Source of the DNA: Holothuria scabra
Lineage: Eukaryota; Echinodermata; Holothuroidea; Aspidochirotida; Holothuriidae
NCBI GenBank assembly: GCA_037179385.1
Contig: CM074185.1
Location: 11,522,922-11,586,921 of the forward strand
Direction: 5' to 3'
Length of the DNA: 64,000 nt
The notes under the pieces are model-generated. The model was not told the DNA's origin and did not search any database. It was given only the letters and a program-made list of their open reading frames with translations. Below are positions 1-9,459 of this stretch, in pieces; within the stretch, counting starts at the first letter, position 1, and the number at the start of each line of letters is the position of its first letter. The translations under genes and the position numbers were made by a program.

Positions 1-78
<78 letters not shown>

Positions 79-113
79 GTATATATATATGTATATATAT
101 ATATATATATATA
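1..113. repeat. (TA)n microsatellite
   Basis: Almost pure alternating AT with a few ATG-type interruptions. It continues off the left edge of the window. Methionine/tyrosine/isoleucine-rich translations of it are artefacts. Confidence 0.98.
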
Positions 114-114
114 A

Positions 115-232
115 ACTGGTAAGGCATCTGCACGTAGAGCAGAAGGTCTGGGTTCGAGTCCCAGTGGAGACGGTCAATTTTTCGTCGGGGCAGATTTTCA
201 GTTTGATTTATTCTTTATATTATAAATTATTT
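115..232 (+). repeat. tRNA-like SINE, copy 1 (5'-truncated)
   Basis: This stretch matches the second copy at 466-590 almost base for base. It starts inside the D arm, directly after the (TA)n tract. It keeps the anticodon arm, a perfect T stem around the B-box GGTTCGAGTCCC and the same tail beginning GGTCAATTTTTCGTCGGGG. The 5' acceptor strand and most of the A-box are missing, so it cannot be a functional tRNA. The anticodon loop differs from copy 2 (ACGTAGA against ACGCAGA). Confidence 0.75.
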
Positions 233-465
233 TCACTTTGCATATACATGTTTATATTTCACTCTTCATTCTTTACAGTTTCGTATCTCTTCGCGAGATC
301 CATGTATTATGCGGTGATTCAAACTGATTGCATCAATCTGGTTTCCAGAAGAGATATCTGTCAAAAGGCCGGTCGGAGTTTGAAATGGATATATGTCCAC
401 AATTCTGTGTAGCGCCCTCTCGACGAACAATTGACTCCTTTCTGGAAACTCGAACAGCCAGGACT

Positions 466-592
466 GGCTTCATAGCCAAACTGGTAAGGCATCTGCACGC
501 AGAGCAGAAGGTCTGGGTTCGAGTCCCGGTGGAGACGGTCAATTTTTCGTCGGGGCAGATTTTCAGTTTGATTTATTCTTTATATATATATA
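466..592 (+). repeat. tRNA-like SINE, copy 2
   Basis: Bases 466-536 fold as a tRNA cloverleaf. The acceptor GGCTTCA pairs with TGGAGAC with one mismatch, an A-box-like stretch starts near 473, and anticodon stem TCTGC/GCAGA closes a 7-base loop ACGCAGA. A T arm surrounds GGTTCGAGTCC. Position 33 of the loop is C instead of the universal T. There is no CCA. A non-tRNA tail of about 45 bases, shared with copy 1, follows and then a (TA)n tract. This organisation (tRNA head, short body, simple-repeat tail) is that of a Pol III SINE rather than a working tRNA gene. Confidence 0.75.
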
Positions 593-722
593 TATATATA
601 TACACGTTATAGTTAAAAGTAATTAATAATGTCAACCAGGCAATGGTAAAGTGCTAAAACCTGTGAAGGGACCTGTAATGTTGAAAAGATTGCAATAGGT
701 TTTTACAACATAGCTTTATAGA

Positions 723-940
723 ACTGTTTCATAAGGGCCAATAATGTAGGTCCTCACTCCTCAGAAGCCTGAAGTAGGATTGAAGGTCCTCAGTCCTCAG
801 ACGGTCCTCACTCCTCAGAAGCCTGAAGTAGAAGTGAAGTATTTCGGGCTTCGGGCTTCTGAAGTAGGACTGAAGTAGAAGTGAAGTACTTCGGGCTTCT
901 GAGGAGTGAGGACCTACGTTATTGGCCCTTACGAAACAGT
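723..940. mobile_element. Inverted-repeat MITE-like element
   Basis: The two ends are complementary over about 54 bases, from ACTGTTTCATAAGGGCCAAT on the left to its near-perfect complement ending GAAACAGT on the right. The interior repeats a CTCCTCAGAAGCCTGAAGTA unit in both orientations, so most of the 218 bp can fold back. There is no coding capacity. A clear target-site duplication was not found. Confidence 0.8.
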
Positions 941-2020
941 ATATGCATGATTAATTTGTCGCCTTAACAATAAATGTCCGCTAAGGTTCCTTAATTGTCT
1001 ACTGTAAGATGATGAGCACACAATAACATCCCATGTACAGATGGAAAGACATCCGATCCAACTGCAGTAAATTTCTAGCCGCAGAGCATACAGAGGGAAT
1101 TTTTTCTTTCTTTGTTTTTTCTTTTTTTTTGTTAATCGAGCAACATCCACTGTCAGTGAAGTTGTCCTCAATAAAGAAAAATAAAATTGGATGTAATCAC
1201 ATTACTATATGCATCCCGTGGTTGGGCTATAATTTTTTGATGTACCCCTCCTAGAGAATAGATGAATAATATTTTCAAATTGAAATTTAAAAATGGATCA
1301 GTTCAGCATGTAGGATGAATTTGATATACCTTTGAATACCTATTCTGCAAAGAGGTCTACCGTTAGAGGTAGGTCGGTGGTTCAGAATACTCTAAATATT
1401 CTTGCGGATATTTGGTGCCAGACAGATATCGTTAACACGTTTCTACAATTGCTACTTAAACTCGATTTTTATATTTCAAATACCAACTTTTATCACTTTT
1501 GTTTATTTTATTTTTTTAAATTTTTTTATTTAATTAGTTTTTGTCGATTGGAATCGGGTGTAACTTTTTTAATATTTTGGACATTTAATTCTCTTTAAGG
1601 TTGCATACAGTTATTGTTCGATAGGTCAGTCTGCAGTAAGCATTGTTTTGACATAAGGTATGACCTTCCTGCTTTAATATGCTAAGAAAAGTCTTCGTTT
1701 CCTCAAAGAAAACAATTGGGCTCAGCGTAAATTCCTGCACACAAGTTTACTACAAGTGCCTATCAGAAAACTTAATTTTACCACTGCTTTACGTTTGCTT
1801 CTGCTTATTTGGTTTCTGCTAAGAAAATGCCTCGTCAGACCAATCGTCTTGCTATTTTGCCTGGTATCTCCTCACGAAACCTCTGTTGTGGTTACATTAT
1901 GTCGCTGGGAATTACGTGTTTCTAGATAAAAATACACCTTTTCCCCTTATTTTACACAGTAACAGGGTATTTTGATAGCCACTTCTCCTGTACCTGTGAA
2001 CTCGACAACTCATATTATTT
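941..2020. other. Non-coding, nothing recognised
   Basis: AT-rich sequence with short T-rich tracts. No domain-bearing reading frame, splice pattern or repeat was recognised. Confidence 0.5.
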
Positions 2021-2026
2021 CACTTC

Positions 2027-2032
2027 TTTATT
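2027..2032 (-). other. Poly(A) signal AATAAA for the Ig-V gene
   Basis: TTTATT on the + strand, i.e. AATAAA on the minus strand, lies about 115 bases past the stop codon of the minus-strand Ig-V reading frame, a sensible distance for its 3' end. Confidence 0.5.
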
Positions 2033-2145
2033 TAAATTTTCAACCTTTCAATATTTCCTCAATTTAAGTTTGACAAAAAATGATTAACTTTCGCAATAAG
2101 AATAAACTTTACCTTCACTTTTTCAGGTTGTTCTGTTGAGTTGTC

Positions 2146-2541
2146 TTAAGTGAAGTGGCACAAAGGAAACTCTCTTTGCACAACAAACAGCTGATAAGAA
2201 GACAAGAGGGTCCTCTCGCCACTACATATATAGACGCCTGTATCGCTTGTTTGTATGTTCCGAATGGAGAGACGTGATAAATCAGAGTGGACTTCTACCC
2301 GAAATCGATCACTTCTGTTAAAAGTATTAAGAACATTTTTACCAACAGATATTATGTCTGCTATGATATCATTTTTGTCAACATAGTATCTCCAAATGAC
2401 ATTACTCACTGATCGTGTAAGGTAACATTGAAACGAAAGTCCATTTCCTTCATAATAAGTTAAACTTCTGACTACTGGGAATATTATCACCATATACAAT
2501 GTCGATAAGGAAATGAGAATAATGATCAATTTTAGAGTCAT
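2146..2541 (-). CDS. Secreted single Ig V-type domain protein
   Basis: A 131-residue protein. Residues 1-26 are a strongly hydrophobic signal peptide (MTLKLIIILISLS...). The rest is one V-set immunoglobulin fold: the B-strand Cys in FQCYL, the C-strand Trp in VIWRYY, then the E/F region ending DTGVYIC, which holds the F-strand Cys and the classic D-x-G-x-Y-x-C motif. The frame ends a few residues after the G strand (YQLFVV), with no transmembrane helix or second domain. Signal peptide and domain sit in one uninterrupted exon. It is most likely a small secreted recognition protein. It could instead be one exon of a longer receptor: an AAG|GTAAAG donor-like site lies just past the stop on the minus strand. 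The partner or ligand is unknown. Confidence 0.7.
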   Translation of the reverse strand: MTLKLIIILISLSTLYMVIIFPVVRSLTYYEGNGLSFQCYLTRSVSNVIWRYYVDKNDIIADIISVGKNVLNTFNRSDRFRVEVHSDLSRLSIRNIQTSDTGVYICSGERTLLSSYQLFVVQREFPLCHFT

Positions 2542-2559
2542 TGCAATGACAGGTGATTG

Positions 2560-5030
2560 AACAAAGACTTAAAACAGGTGCTAGTCCCATGGAGATTCCT
2601 CTAGACGCCCAACTGTTGAACTGTACCGTAACAATAATAAGGTATGATCTTTATAGAATATTTTACTACGGACTGGGCTCTCATTCGATTCGCAGTGATG
2701 TTATGGTAAAGTTCCACCTTTCTATAAATAACCATCGCTTAAAATGTATAATACTAGTCCTTCCTGTTATTGCTGCAGAGCGGAACTTTATTTTTTCAGA
2801 AACCAAAAGCTTGTGCCTGTTAAGTTGTCGAATTGGCCTTTTTCGTAGAAGGCAATGCATGCAGGTCAGGTGAACAAGGAAGAGGTTGCATTTACGTTAA
2901 GCAATACAATGAATAACATGCGTTTTGGTGAAACAAATGACAGGTCAATTAATATGAACTTTATAAGTATCAACGATTTCCAAGTAGTCGAACTTTTAAC
3001 AGAACGTATGCATAGACGTCACGCTCACGTCTTGTGAGAAAACAATAGGTAACGACACGATTGGCCTTAAAAACGTCTTTAGCATTTTTCTGATTATTAT
3101 GCCCCCGCTTTGTAAAAACAATTTGTTACATAATACATCTGGAGCAATGAAAAGCATCTTAAAAACGAAATGGGTCGGACTTAGACACGTCTGTTTAAAA
3201 CATTTAACATTTAACATGGCGAAAATTGTTCAGAAAAACCTTCAAATCCTAATTACCATTTTAGAGTGCACCGCACGTACGCTATATTTGGCATGACGAA
3301 ATGGACATTGGGTAGGAGAGCATCAGACTGGTACAGAGTTAAGCTTTCGGAATGGATTCATTCATATTTACAATCAAACAACGTCACTACTGCATAACAA
3401 CAGGGTTGATGAGGTGCGCTAACAGTTTCGTCGCAATGAAATTAAGATTCAAAGTCGTCTATATTCTGCTTACAATCGTTCGATCGCTGCACGCGCGAAC
3501 CTAATTTGCACGGGCTGCATTTCCAACCAGTGACGTAACCGTGAATAAGTCTATATTTGTGGGAGTTGCAATCGTATTCTTAGGCCAAGAGGGTCGGCCA
3601 TGCACTGTAACAGTCAATTAGGCATGTTTTATCCAAATAAAACCATCCTACCTCGATTATCATCTGATAAAGTATAAAGGATCCTTTTTGACAAGGCAGA
3701 CAGAGCTAGTACTCATATTTCCAAGAAGGCTAACTAGAGTTATATTACGTTGCGCTTCCCATGAGGTAAGAGAATGTTACCTTTGCACCATTTTTCTTCC
3801 CTTTTCGGCATGGAAGAAGGGGAAGAAGACGAAGTAAGACACTCTGAGGCAAATATTAAGTGTTCATGATTAATGTAATTTTTCAAAGAGAAAGGTGTTG
3901 TTGTTTTGTGTCTATCCTGAACACAATCATGCAAATAATCTGACATTTTGCTATTATGCCAAGTATGGTGATCATTGTAAATAGGCCTAATTTTTCTTGA
4001 TTTCTTTTTGATTTTTTAAGTTTAATTCCGTTTAAGTTTTTACGTTAAAGTGAGGATGTAAATGTTTGCGGTAGACCCCGTATATGTGACAGACCAGTAA
4101 GTGGCCTAACGGGGGATGGGGGGGGGGGGGGGATTAAAAAAAACACCCAAAATGTTTAAACAAATTTGTGTAAAAATGGGATACTCATGAAAATAAGTAT
4201 TCGTGCTCGGAATAGGTGAGTATTCTAACTAAACATGTGCGATGTTTCACACAAATTGAGTTGAGCTACTCATTTTTGAGAGTATCCGATTTAAAAAAAT
4301 GTTTTTTTTTTTTTCATTTTTCAAGTTAGATTGAATATTTAAATACTTTGAGATGTAATTCGGCGCTTTTATCTGTAGTCTATTTAAAGAATGTAACGTT
4401 CAGGATCTGTTTTTATGTACGACAAATGAGGAATATTATGGAATTTTGGACGTAACAAGTTCCCTCATAACACTGGGTCACACTTTATTTTTTAATGGAA
4501 ACGGTTGACTGTCACCAGTTTCACTCAATGAAACGGATAAACTCTCTTTCCCCGAATTCACTGCTGTAGCTGGCGGTATTCTCAGCAGTCACATAATCAA
4601 TTCACACACAGGCTCACAATATACACGGATCGGCCTAGTTCTTAGGTGGTAACCCCCAGTCTTTTCTCCACGAAAAGTGTCACTAAGAAACTGACAGTTG
4701 AAGTCGTTTGTAGGTCGCAACTCTCCATCAAGATTTACCAGTACCACCAGAAGATCTCCATGCATAGTGCACAAGTCTTAATATGACAGGATTTGCGAAC
4801 CGTGAACTACCCGGCATTCTGAGGTTTGCAGAATCCACAGGAGGAGAGGCTAAACTACACGCTTACGTAGTGTTTCATCCAAAGGATATACCTATGCGTA
4901 GACCTAAATGTGATTTCATCCAATATAAAATGACATTATTTGGTGAACGGGGCCAAGATCACTATGTAGTAACATTTACTTTTGGCCCTTATGGCGTTCC
5001 ATGAAGACACCTTGCATCAGACAGTCATTG
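2560..5030. other. Non-coding, nothing firmly recognised
   Basis: No protein family recognised on either strand. A poly-G run lies near 4118-4132. Open frames at 4589-4774 (-) and 4783-5004 (+) have no signal, domain or splice context and are probably chance. Confidence 0.45.
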
Positions 5031-5150
5031 CAGCAGCAACTTCACCGCAAGGGGCACCGTAATTATCTCATCGCTCCGTGAGGAGGATGAGATATTGTAG
5101 TCACTTTGCCTATGGGGCTATGTATGGCAATGCCAGTCTAAATCGCAATG

Positions 5151-5164
5151 GTTACCATGGTAAC
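5151..5164. promoter_or_regulatory. RFX X-box-like palindrome
   Basis: GTTACCATGGTAAC is a perfect 14-base palindrome and fits the RFX consensus GTNRCC-N(0-3)-RGYAAC. Occupancy is not shown by sequence. A related site lies in the repeat at 5837. Confidence 0.45.
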
Positions 5165-5263
5165 GGTAATTTTTTCCAAGGTTACTAGTCTCAAGGTCTA
5201 ACCCATGGTGAGGTACCCCGGGGTGACTGACGGTCCAGGGCTGAGAGAGGGGTCAAAACCTGT

Positions 5264-5306
5264 CCGTGTGTGTGTGTGTTGGTGGGTGAGTGTGTGTGTG
5301 TGTGAG
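5264..5306. repeat. (GT)n-rich microsatellite
   Basis: Runs of GT interrupted by TGGTGGGTGAG. A second GT tract lies at about 5572-5595. Confidence 0.9.
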
Positions 5307-5836
5307 CTTGTAAACGATACCTTGCCGGGTACAGGTCGCTCGCGAGAGCTGAAGCCTCGCACGTCTTTCCTCGCTCACGCGGAGTTCGTTACTGGCGTAG
5401 CTACCCGAAAATTCCGACACTGCAAAGAGCTCTCTCACGTGATTTGCAAGAGCCCGACCTCGCTCGCGGCATTCACGTGCCGCGTGACATAAACGGCTAA
5501 GGGGAATTCCGACCATTTCTTTACGGGGAACAGCTCCGTGTACCCCTAAGGCATTGAATACGGGTATGCCCTGTGTCTGTGTGTGTGTGTGTGTCCAATT
5601 TTGTTTTCCTAATATCTTCTAAACGGCTGGGCCGATTTTCATCATACTTGGTAGGATGGTACCTTAGGTAGAACAATTGTATCTTAGTGTACAACCGGAA
5701 GTAAAGGTCAAAGGTTACAGGTCGAAGGTAAAATTCAGTGAAATCACCTTTTCTGCTATATTTCCAAAACGAAACGTTCTCCTGACACGAAACTTCACAC
5801 ATAAGATGATTGCATCTAGACCCGCCAAAATATGTG

Positions 5837-5865
5837 GTTGCCATAGCAACAGAGGTCAAAGGTCA
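5837..5865 (+). promoter_or_regulatory. RFX X-box plus DR1 half-site pair, repeat copy 1
   Basis: GTTGCCATAGCAAC (5837-5850) matches the RFX consensus on both half-sites. Three bases later comes AGGTCAAAGGTCA (5853-5865), a perfect DR1 as used by HNF4/RXR-type nuclear receptors. Function is inferred from consensus only. Confidence 0.4.
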
Positions 5866-6015
5866 AGTGGTAGAGTGGAACAAAAAGTTTTCAAGTCGTA
5901 ATTTGTTCGTAAAACAACGTTTTTGTCTTTCAAACTCTTCCTAGTGGGCTGGACCGATTCTTTTCAAAATTGGTAGGTGGGTAGGAACTTATGTCTCCCA
6001 GACCCTCGGAAGTTA

Positions 6016-6042
6016 AGGTCAAAGGTCAGAGGTCAAAGGTCA
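6016..6042 (+). promoter_or_regulatory. Four tandem AGGTCA half-sites with 1-base spacers
   Basis: Four perfect AGGTCA hexamers at 6016, 6023, 6030 and 6037, separated by A, G and A. This gives three overlapping DR1 elements in 27 bases. It lies in copy 2 of the ~321-bp repeat. Copy 1 has a decayed equivalent near 5705. Confidence 0.45.
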
Positions 6043-6157
6043 CATTTTGCAAAAAACACCTTTTTTACTATTTTGTACTAACACTTCAAAAGAAAACCTT
6101 CATTTTACATGAAACTTTACAAGTATAATGAGTAGACTAGAACTATCAAAATATGTA

Positions 6158-6186
6158 GTTTCCATGGCCACCAAGGTCAAAGGTCA
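6158..6186 (+). promoter_or_regulatory. X-box-like palindrome plus DR1, repeat copy 2
   Basis: GTTTCCATGGCCAC (6158-6171) is the degenerate partner of the X-box in copy 1. It is followed by a perfect AGGTCAAAGGTCA (6174-6186) and then CACGTG. Confidence 0.35.
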
Positions 6187-6389
6187 CGTGACAGGGGGTC
6201 AAGGATTCGCCACAGGCCAGCATCGCGGAAAAGGTTTGTGCGTCGGCCAGAAATCTTCTGGCGCCACGCCCAGTGTCTTAATTGAGACGCACTTGATGTG
6301 CGTATCAGCTCGACACACAAAGTCGCGTCAAAATGGAGAATACGCCCATTTACGCGTGAATGATAACAATTACGCACTTGTCTAAAGCG

Positions 6390-8640
6390 TCCCCTCTTAC
6401 CTTTAAAGTCGTTGAGTCCATATCCATATCAGTTTAGTGAGCCATATCCCTCCCGATCATGTTAACTTCTAACTAACAAACTTACTGAAGGATATGTGCT
6501 TTCCTGCATCCGATACTTTTTCTTCGGTAAATCGAACGGATCTGAGTTTCTGGGAAACAGCATGCCGAGTGGACACATCTACTATTGCAATGTTTCTTAA
6601 TGTATGTAGCCTGGCCTATACAGCGCATGCTCTAAACGCACGTACAAACGTGTAGCTATTGTCGTATGATCATTTCCAATCGCCTAGGCCTAACTGCAAA
6701 ACATGAAGCGATTAATGGGTTAAGTTTGTCGGGGGACTGACGTCCGAAAAATATGTTGTGTTAAGTCTGTGTAGCCTTTGCCGACAGTCATCGACTGATG
6801 TCAGACTACCTTCATAGACCTGTAGACAAATCCAAGCGTGCAGTTAAATGATGGTGATGGTGTCCGCCATTACAGCATGGGGCCATCCAGCATTTATCGT
6901 CTTTTTTGTTTGCCTGTAGACTAACAAAACTTTGTCCCACGGTTCCTTTTGAACGCTAATTGAAAACGAGTATCAGGGAAGGGCCTGTGGTACAGTTATA
7001 CAAAAAAATAAAATAATTAGGAATATAAACCCTTGTGGCCGCCAGTGACGGTCATCCTATAGGCTCCGCGCGCTTCGATTAGTCTATAAAGAATCAACGT
7101 GAGACCGTGTGAACTGAACTGCACATCATATAGTACATCGCCCGATAAACTTGACCACCACAAATAAACTTTGAGCTGTGTTTCCACGAGGTTGACGCGG
7201 ACGCTGGCGGATAGGCGCGGACACGGTTTTTCAAATGTTGTTTCAAATGATGTTTTGGAATAGGGGTGCGCCTACACTGCTATAGTACCAAGAACTTGAT
7301 TGGTCTGTGCCATATTCTTTCCCCTCGCTCTCTTACAAATAAAACTTCCGTCCCTTGGAACGAAATAAAAACGCTTCCCAATTGGACTTCAAATAGGAAA
7401 TTCAAATGATTGTGGCATAGACTTTTAGTATGGTAATTTTTGTCAATGACATTCTAATGTAGCATAAAAAAGCACAGATAAAACTTCTAACACATAAATA
7501 GTTCCAGTTCTATAACCAACTTGCGCACATGTTAGCGATGAGATATGCAACTCCGTGGGTTGCCCTCTTGTTGTCAGTTTTCACGGCCATCATTTATTTA
7601 TAGGGTCTTTATCAGCTAAGCAGTTTTATAGAAGGTAAGTAGTCGCCGCTCCAGTACTGGTGGGACATTCCGTATTTTCAGTTCAACGTTATTTTCTGTG
7701 AGACTGAGAAAGCCTAGTTCAGCGTTCAGTAGTCGTAGGTAGCCTAGGCGCGTTTCTTGTATTGTATAGTGCGTAGTTTTTATGTTAGTAAGTAGTAGGA
7801 AGCACTGCACTAGGGGCAAGCGGTTTGTCGCCAAGACTTACGCCACCGACTTTAGCGTTAGTAGGTAAATACGTAAATACAAATACATGTATAGTATAGC
7901 CGCAGTACTATAGTATAGGCATAGGCACGATCGGCGATAAGACCATCGCCACCGACTGGTGTTGATAGAAACTCTTGTCTTCTGAGGGCAGCATCCAGAG
8001 CTTGCGGAAGCGGACGGACATCTTAGGGGTGAGTTTTATTCACTCATGTACCCTTTAGATTATAAAACATTATTATAAATGTTCTCCATACTCAAAAACA
8101 AACGTCGTAATGCCACGAAGACGAAACGCACAACAAACATCCCAAAGTATTAGTTAAATATTTAGTATATTTTGTGTACGAAAGTTATCATTGCGATACT
8201 GTCACCAGTCTAGACATTACATGTAAACTGTATTTAAACATTAATTTCCGAGTGTACTATGGTCATAAGTGATAGGAATATTAATCTTATACGTAGCTCC
8301 ATTGACATTTAAAGTTTCTATTTCCAGATTGTTGGAAACGGAAATGCGGTCACCCTGAATTTGAAGCAGTGTAGTACACTTTCTTGTTTCATGACTGGCT
8401 CTTGAAAGTCAGGTGGCATGATTGTTTCTCCTTAAATGTGATATTTACTGGGATTGACTGTTTAGTTTACCCTAAAATCATATAAAACATATTTTGAGGA
8501 GCATAACAATTTTGTGAGATTTAATTGTTGCTTTAAAATCATTTTGTGATGCCTGTCCTTGCCCTTGAAACGAAAACAGAGGCTCAATTACGCTTCCCCA
8601 CGTTGGATTCTTAGTCCCTATAAAGACAGAAACGTTAACT
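6390..8640. other. Non-coding, nothing recognised
   Basis: No recognisable protein or RNA. A donor-like CTTAGG|GGTGAGT lies near 8025-8035, but nothing supports an exon before it. Confidence 0.45.
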
Positions 8641-8644
8641 GACA

Positions 8645-8868
8645 GTACAGAGGCTTTTCACATGACGTCATAATACTCTCCGGCGGCCATGTTGGAGTAC
8701 ATGCAACTACGTAGTAAACCATACGGGACGCGCTTGCTCGTTGAATTTGTACACACCGTGCATATCACAGTGCACACTGTGCAGTGCGTTCGGCACAAAG
8801 CCACGTGTTTTTGGCATGCATGTCCTCCAGCATGGCGGTTCCGTGACGCAATTGCAAAGCCTCTATAC
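8645..8868. mobile_element. Fold-back MITE-like element
   Basis: The left end GTACAGAGGCTTTTCACATGACGTCA and the right end read from the other strand (GTATAGAGGCTTTGCAATTGCGTCA) match. The match continues inward through CGGCGGCCATGTTGGAG against CGGAACCGCCATGCTGGAG and a shared ACATGCA, so the arms are about 60 bp. The left arm carries a CRE-like TGACGTCA. The interior has GCACACTGTGC-type palindromes. ACAGTA occurs on both flanks and might be a target duplication. No protein is encoded. Confidence 0.75.
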
Positions 8869-9189
8869 GCAAAACAGTAATTTTGAATTGTAGTAACGTA
8901 CCCTCTCTCCATTCTGCCTGTCAATGTTGTCCAAACCACAAGGATCTGTCTGGAAACTAGATTTTTTATTAGTTAAATGGTCTTAAACGGCACAGTTTCT
9001 AACCTATTGGTTCAAGTCGAGGCCGTGCCTTTTTTCAGGTTGGGGCTCACTGGCATGTTTTCACTGACTTGTTATCCCTCCATGGCTTATGCGGAGCAAC
9101 ACGCACAACTAGAGATCTTACACTAAAACCTATGTGATTTCCTTTAAAGTCCCTCTGACTCTCTGATAAAGAGTCGTCAGTCCAACCTG

Positions 9190-9400
9190 TAATATAATCC
9201 CGATCGAAGGAGTTTTGCTTCCCGAGAAAACCACTTCCACTAAAGGACAACATTTAACTGAACAATCTTACGGCCTTCAGGCCAAGAACATCATTGGTCC
9301 CTTACTACATGTATTGTACCATTCCAAAGTGGGAGGTCAAAGGACATATCATACTACACATGCTCTTAGCAAAAAGATGGAGAAACCATACGGCAACCGT
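9190..9400 (+). repeat. Dispersed repeat fragment (related to 14290-14500)
   Basis: Order and wording match a second fragment 5 kb away: TTGCTTCCCGAGAA / CTGCTCCCCGAAGAA, then TCCACTAAAGGACAA / TCCACTGGAGGACAA, then ACATCATTGGTCC, then ACTACACATG. The copies are diverged and the boundaries unclear. Confidence 0.4.
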
Positions 9401-9459
9401 TACACATGTGGCCTATGGTTTATTTTACAACTCCGATTAGCATACAAAACACACTGAAA

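Larger units (their letters stand above)
5600..6200 (+). repeat. Tandem pair of a ~321-bp repeat with X-box and DR1 motifs
   Basis: Two diverged copies, about 5600-5880 and 5921-6200, align over their length. Shared landmarks are GGGCCGATTTTC/GGACCGATTCTT, then AAGGTCAAAGG, then AAAATATGT followed by an X-box-like palindrome, then an AGGTCA direct repeat. The offset between matching landmarks is 321-322 bases. No protein is encoded. The style resembles widely dispersed invertebrate repeats, but I cannot name the family. Confidence 0.75.

Noticed and set aside
466..536. A functional tRNA-Cys gene
   Set aside because: C instead of T at position 33, an acceptor mismatch, a truncated second copy with another anticodon and a shared non-tRNA tail all point to a SINE.
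4589..5004. Divergent pair of small genes (4589-4774 - and 4783-5004 +)
   Set aside because: No recognisable domains, signals or splice context; both are short enough to be chance.
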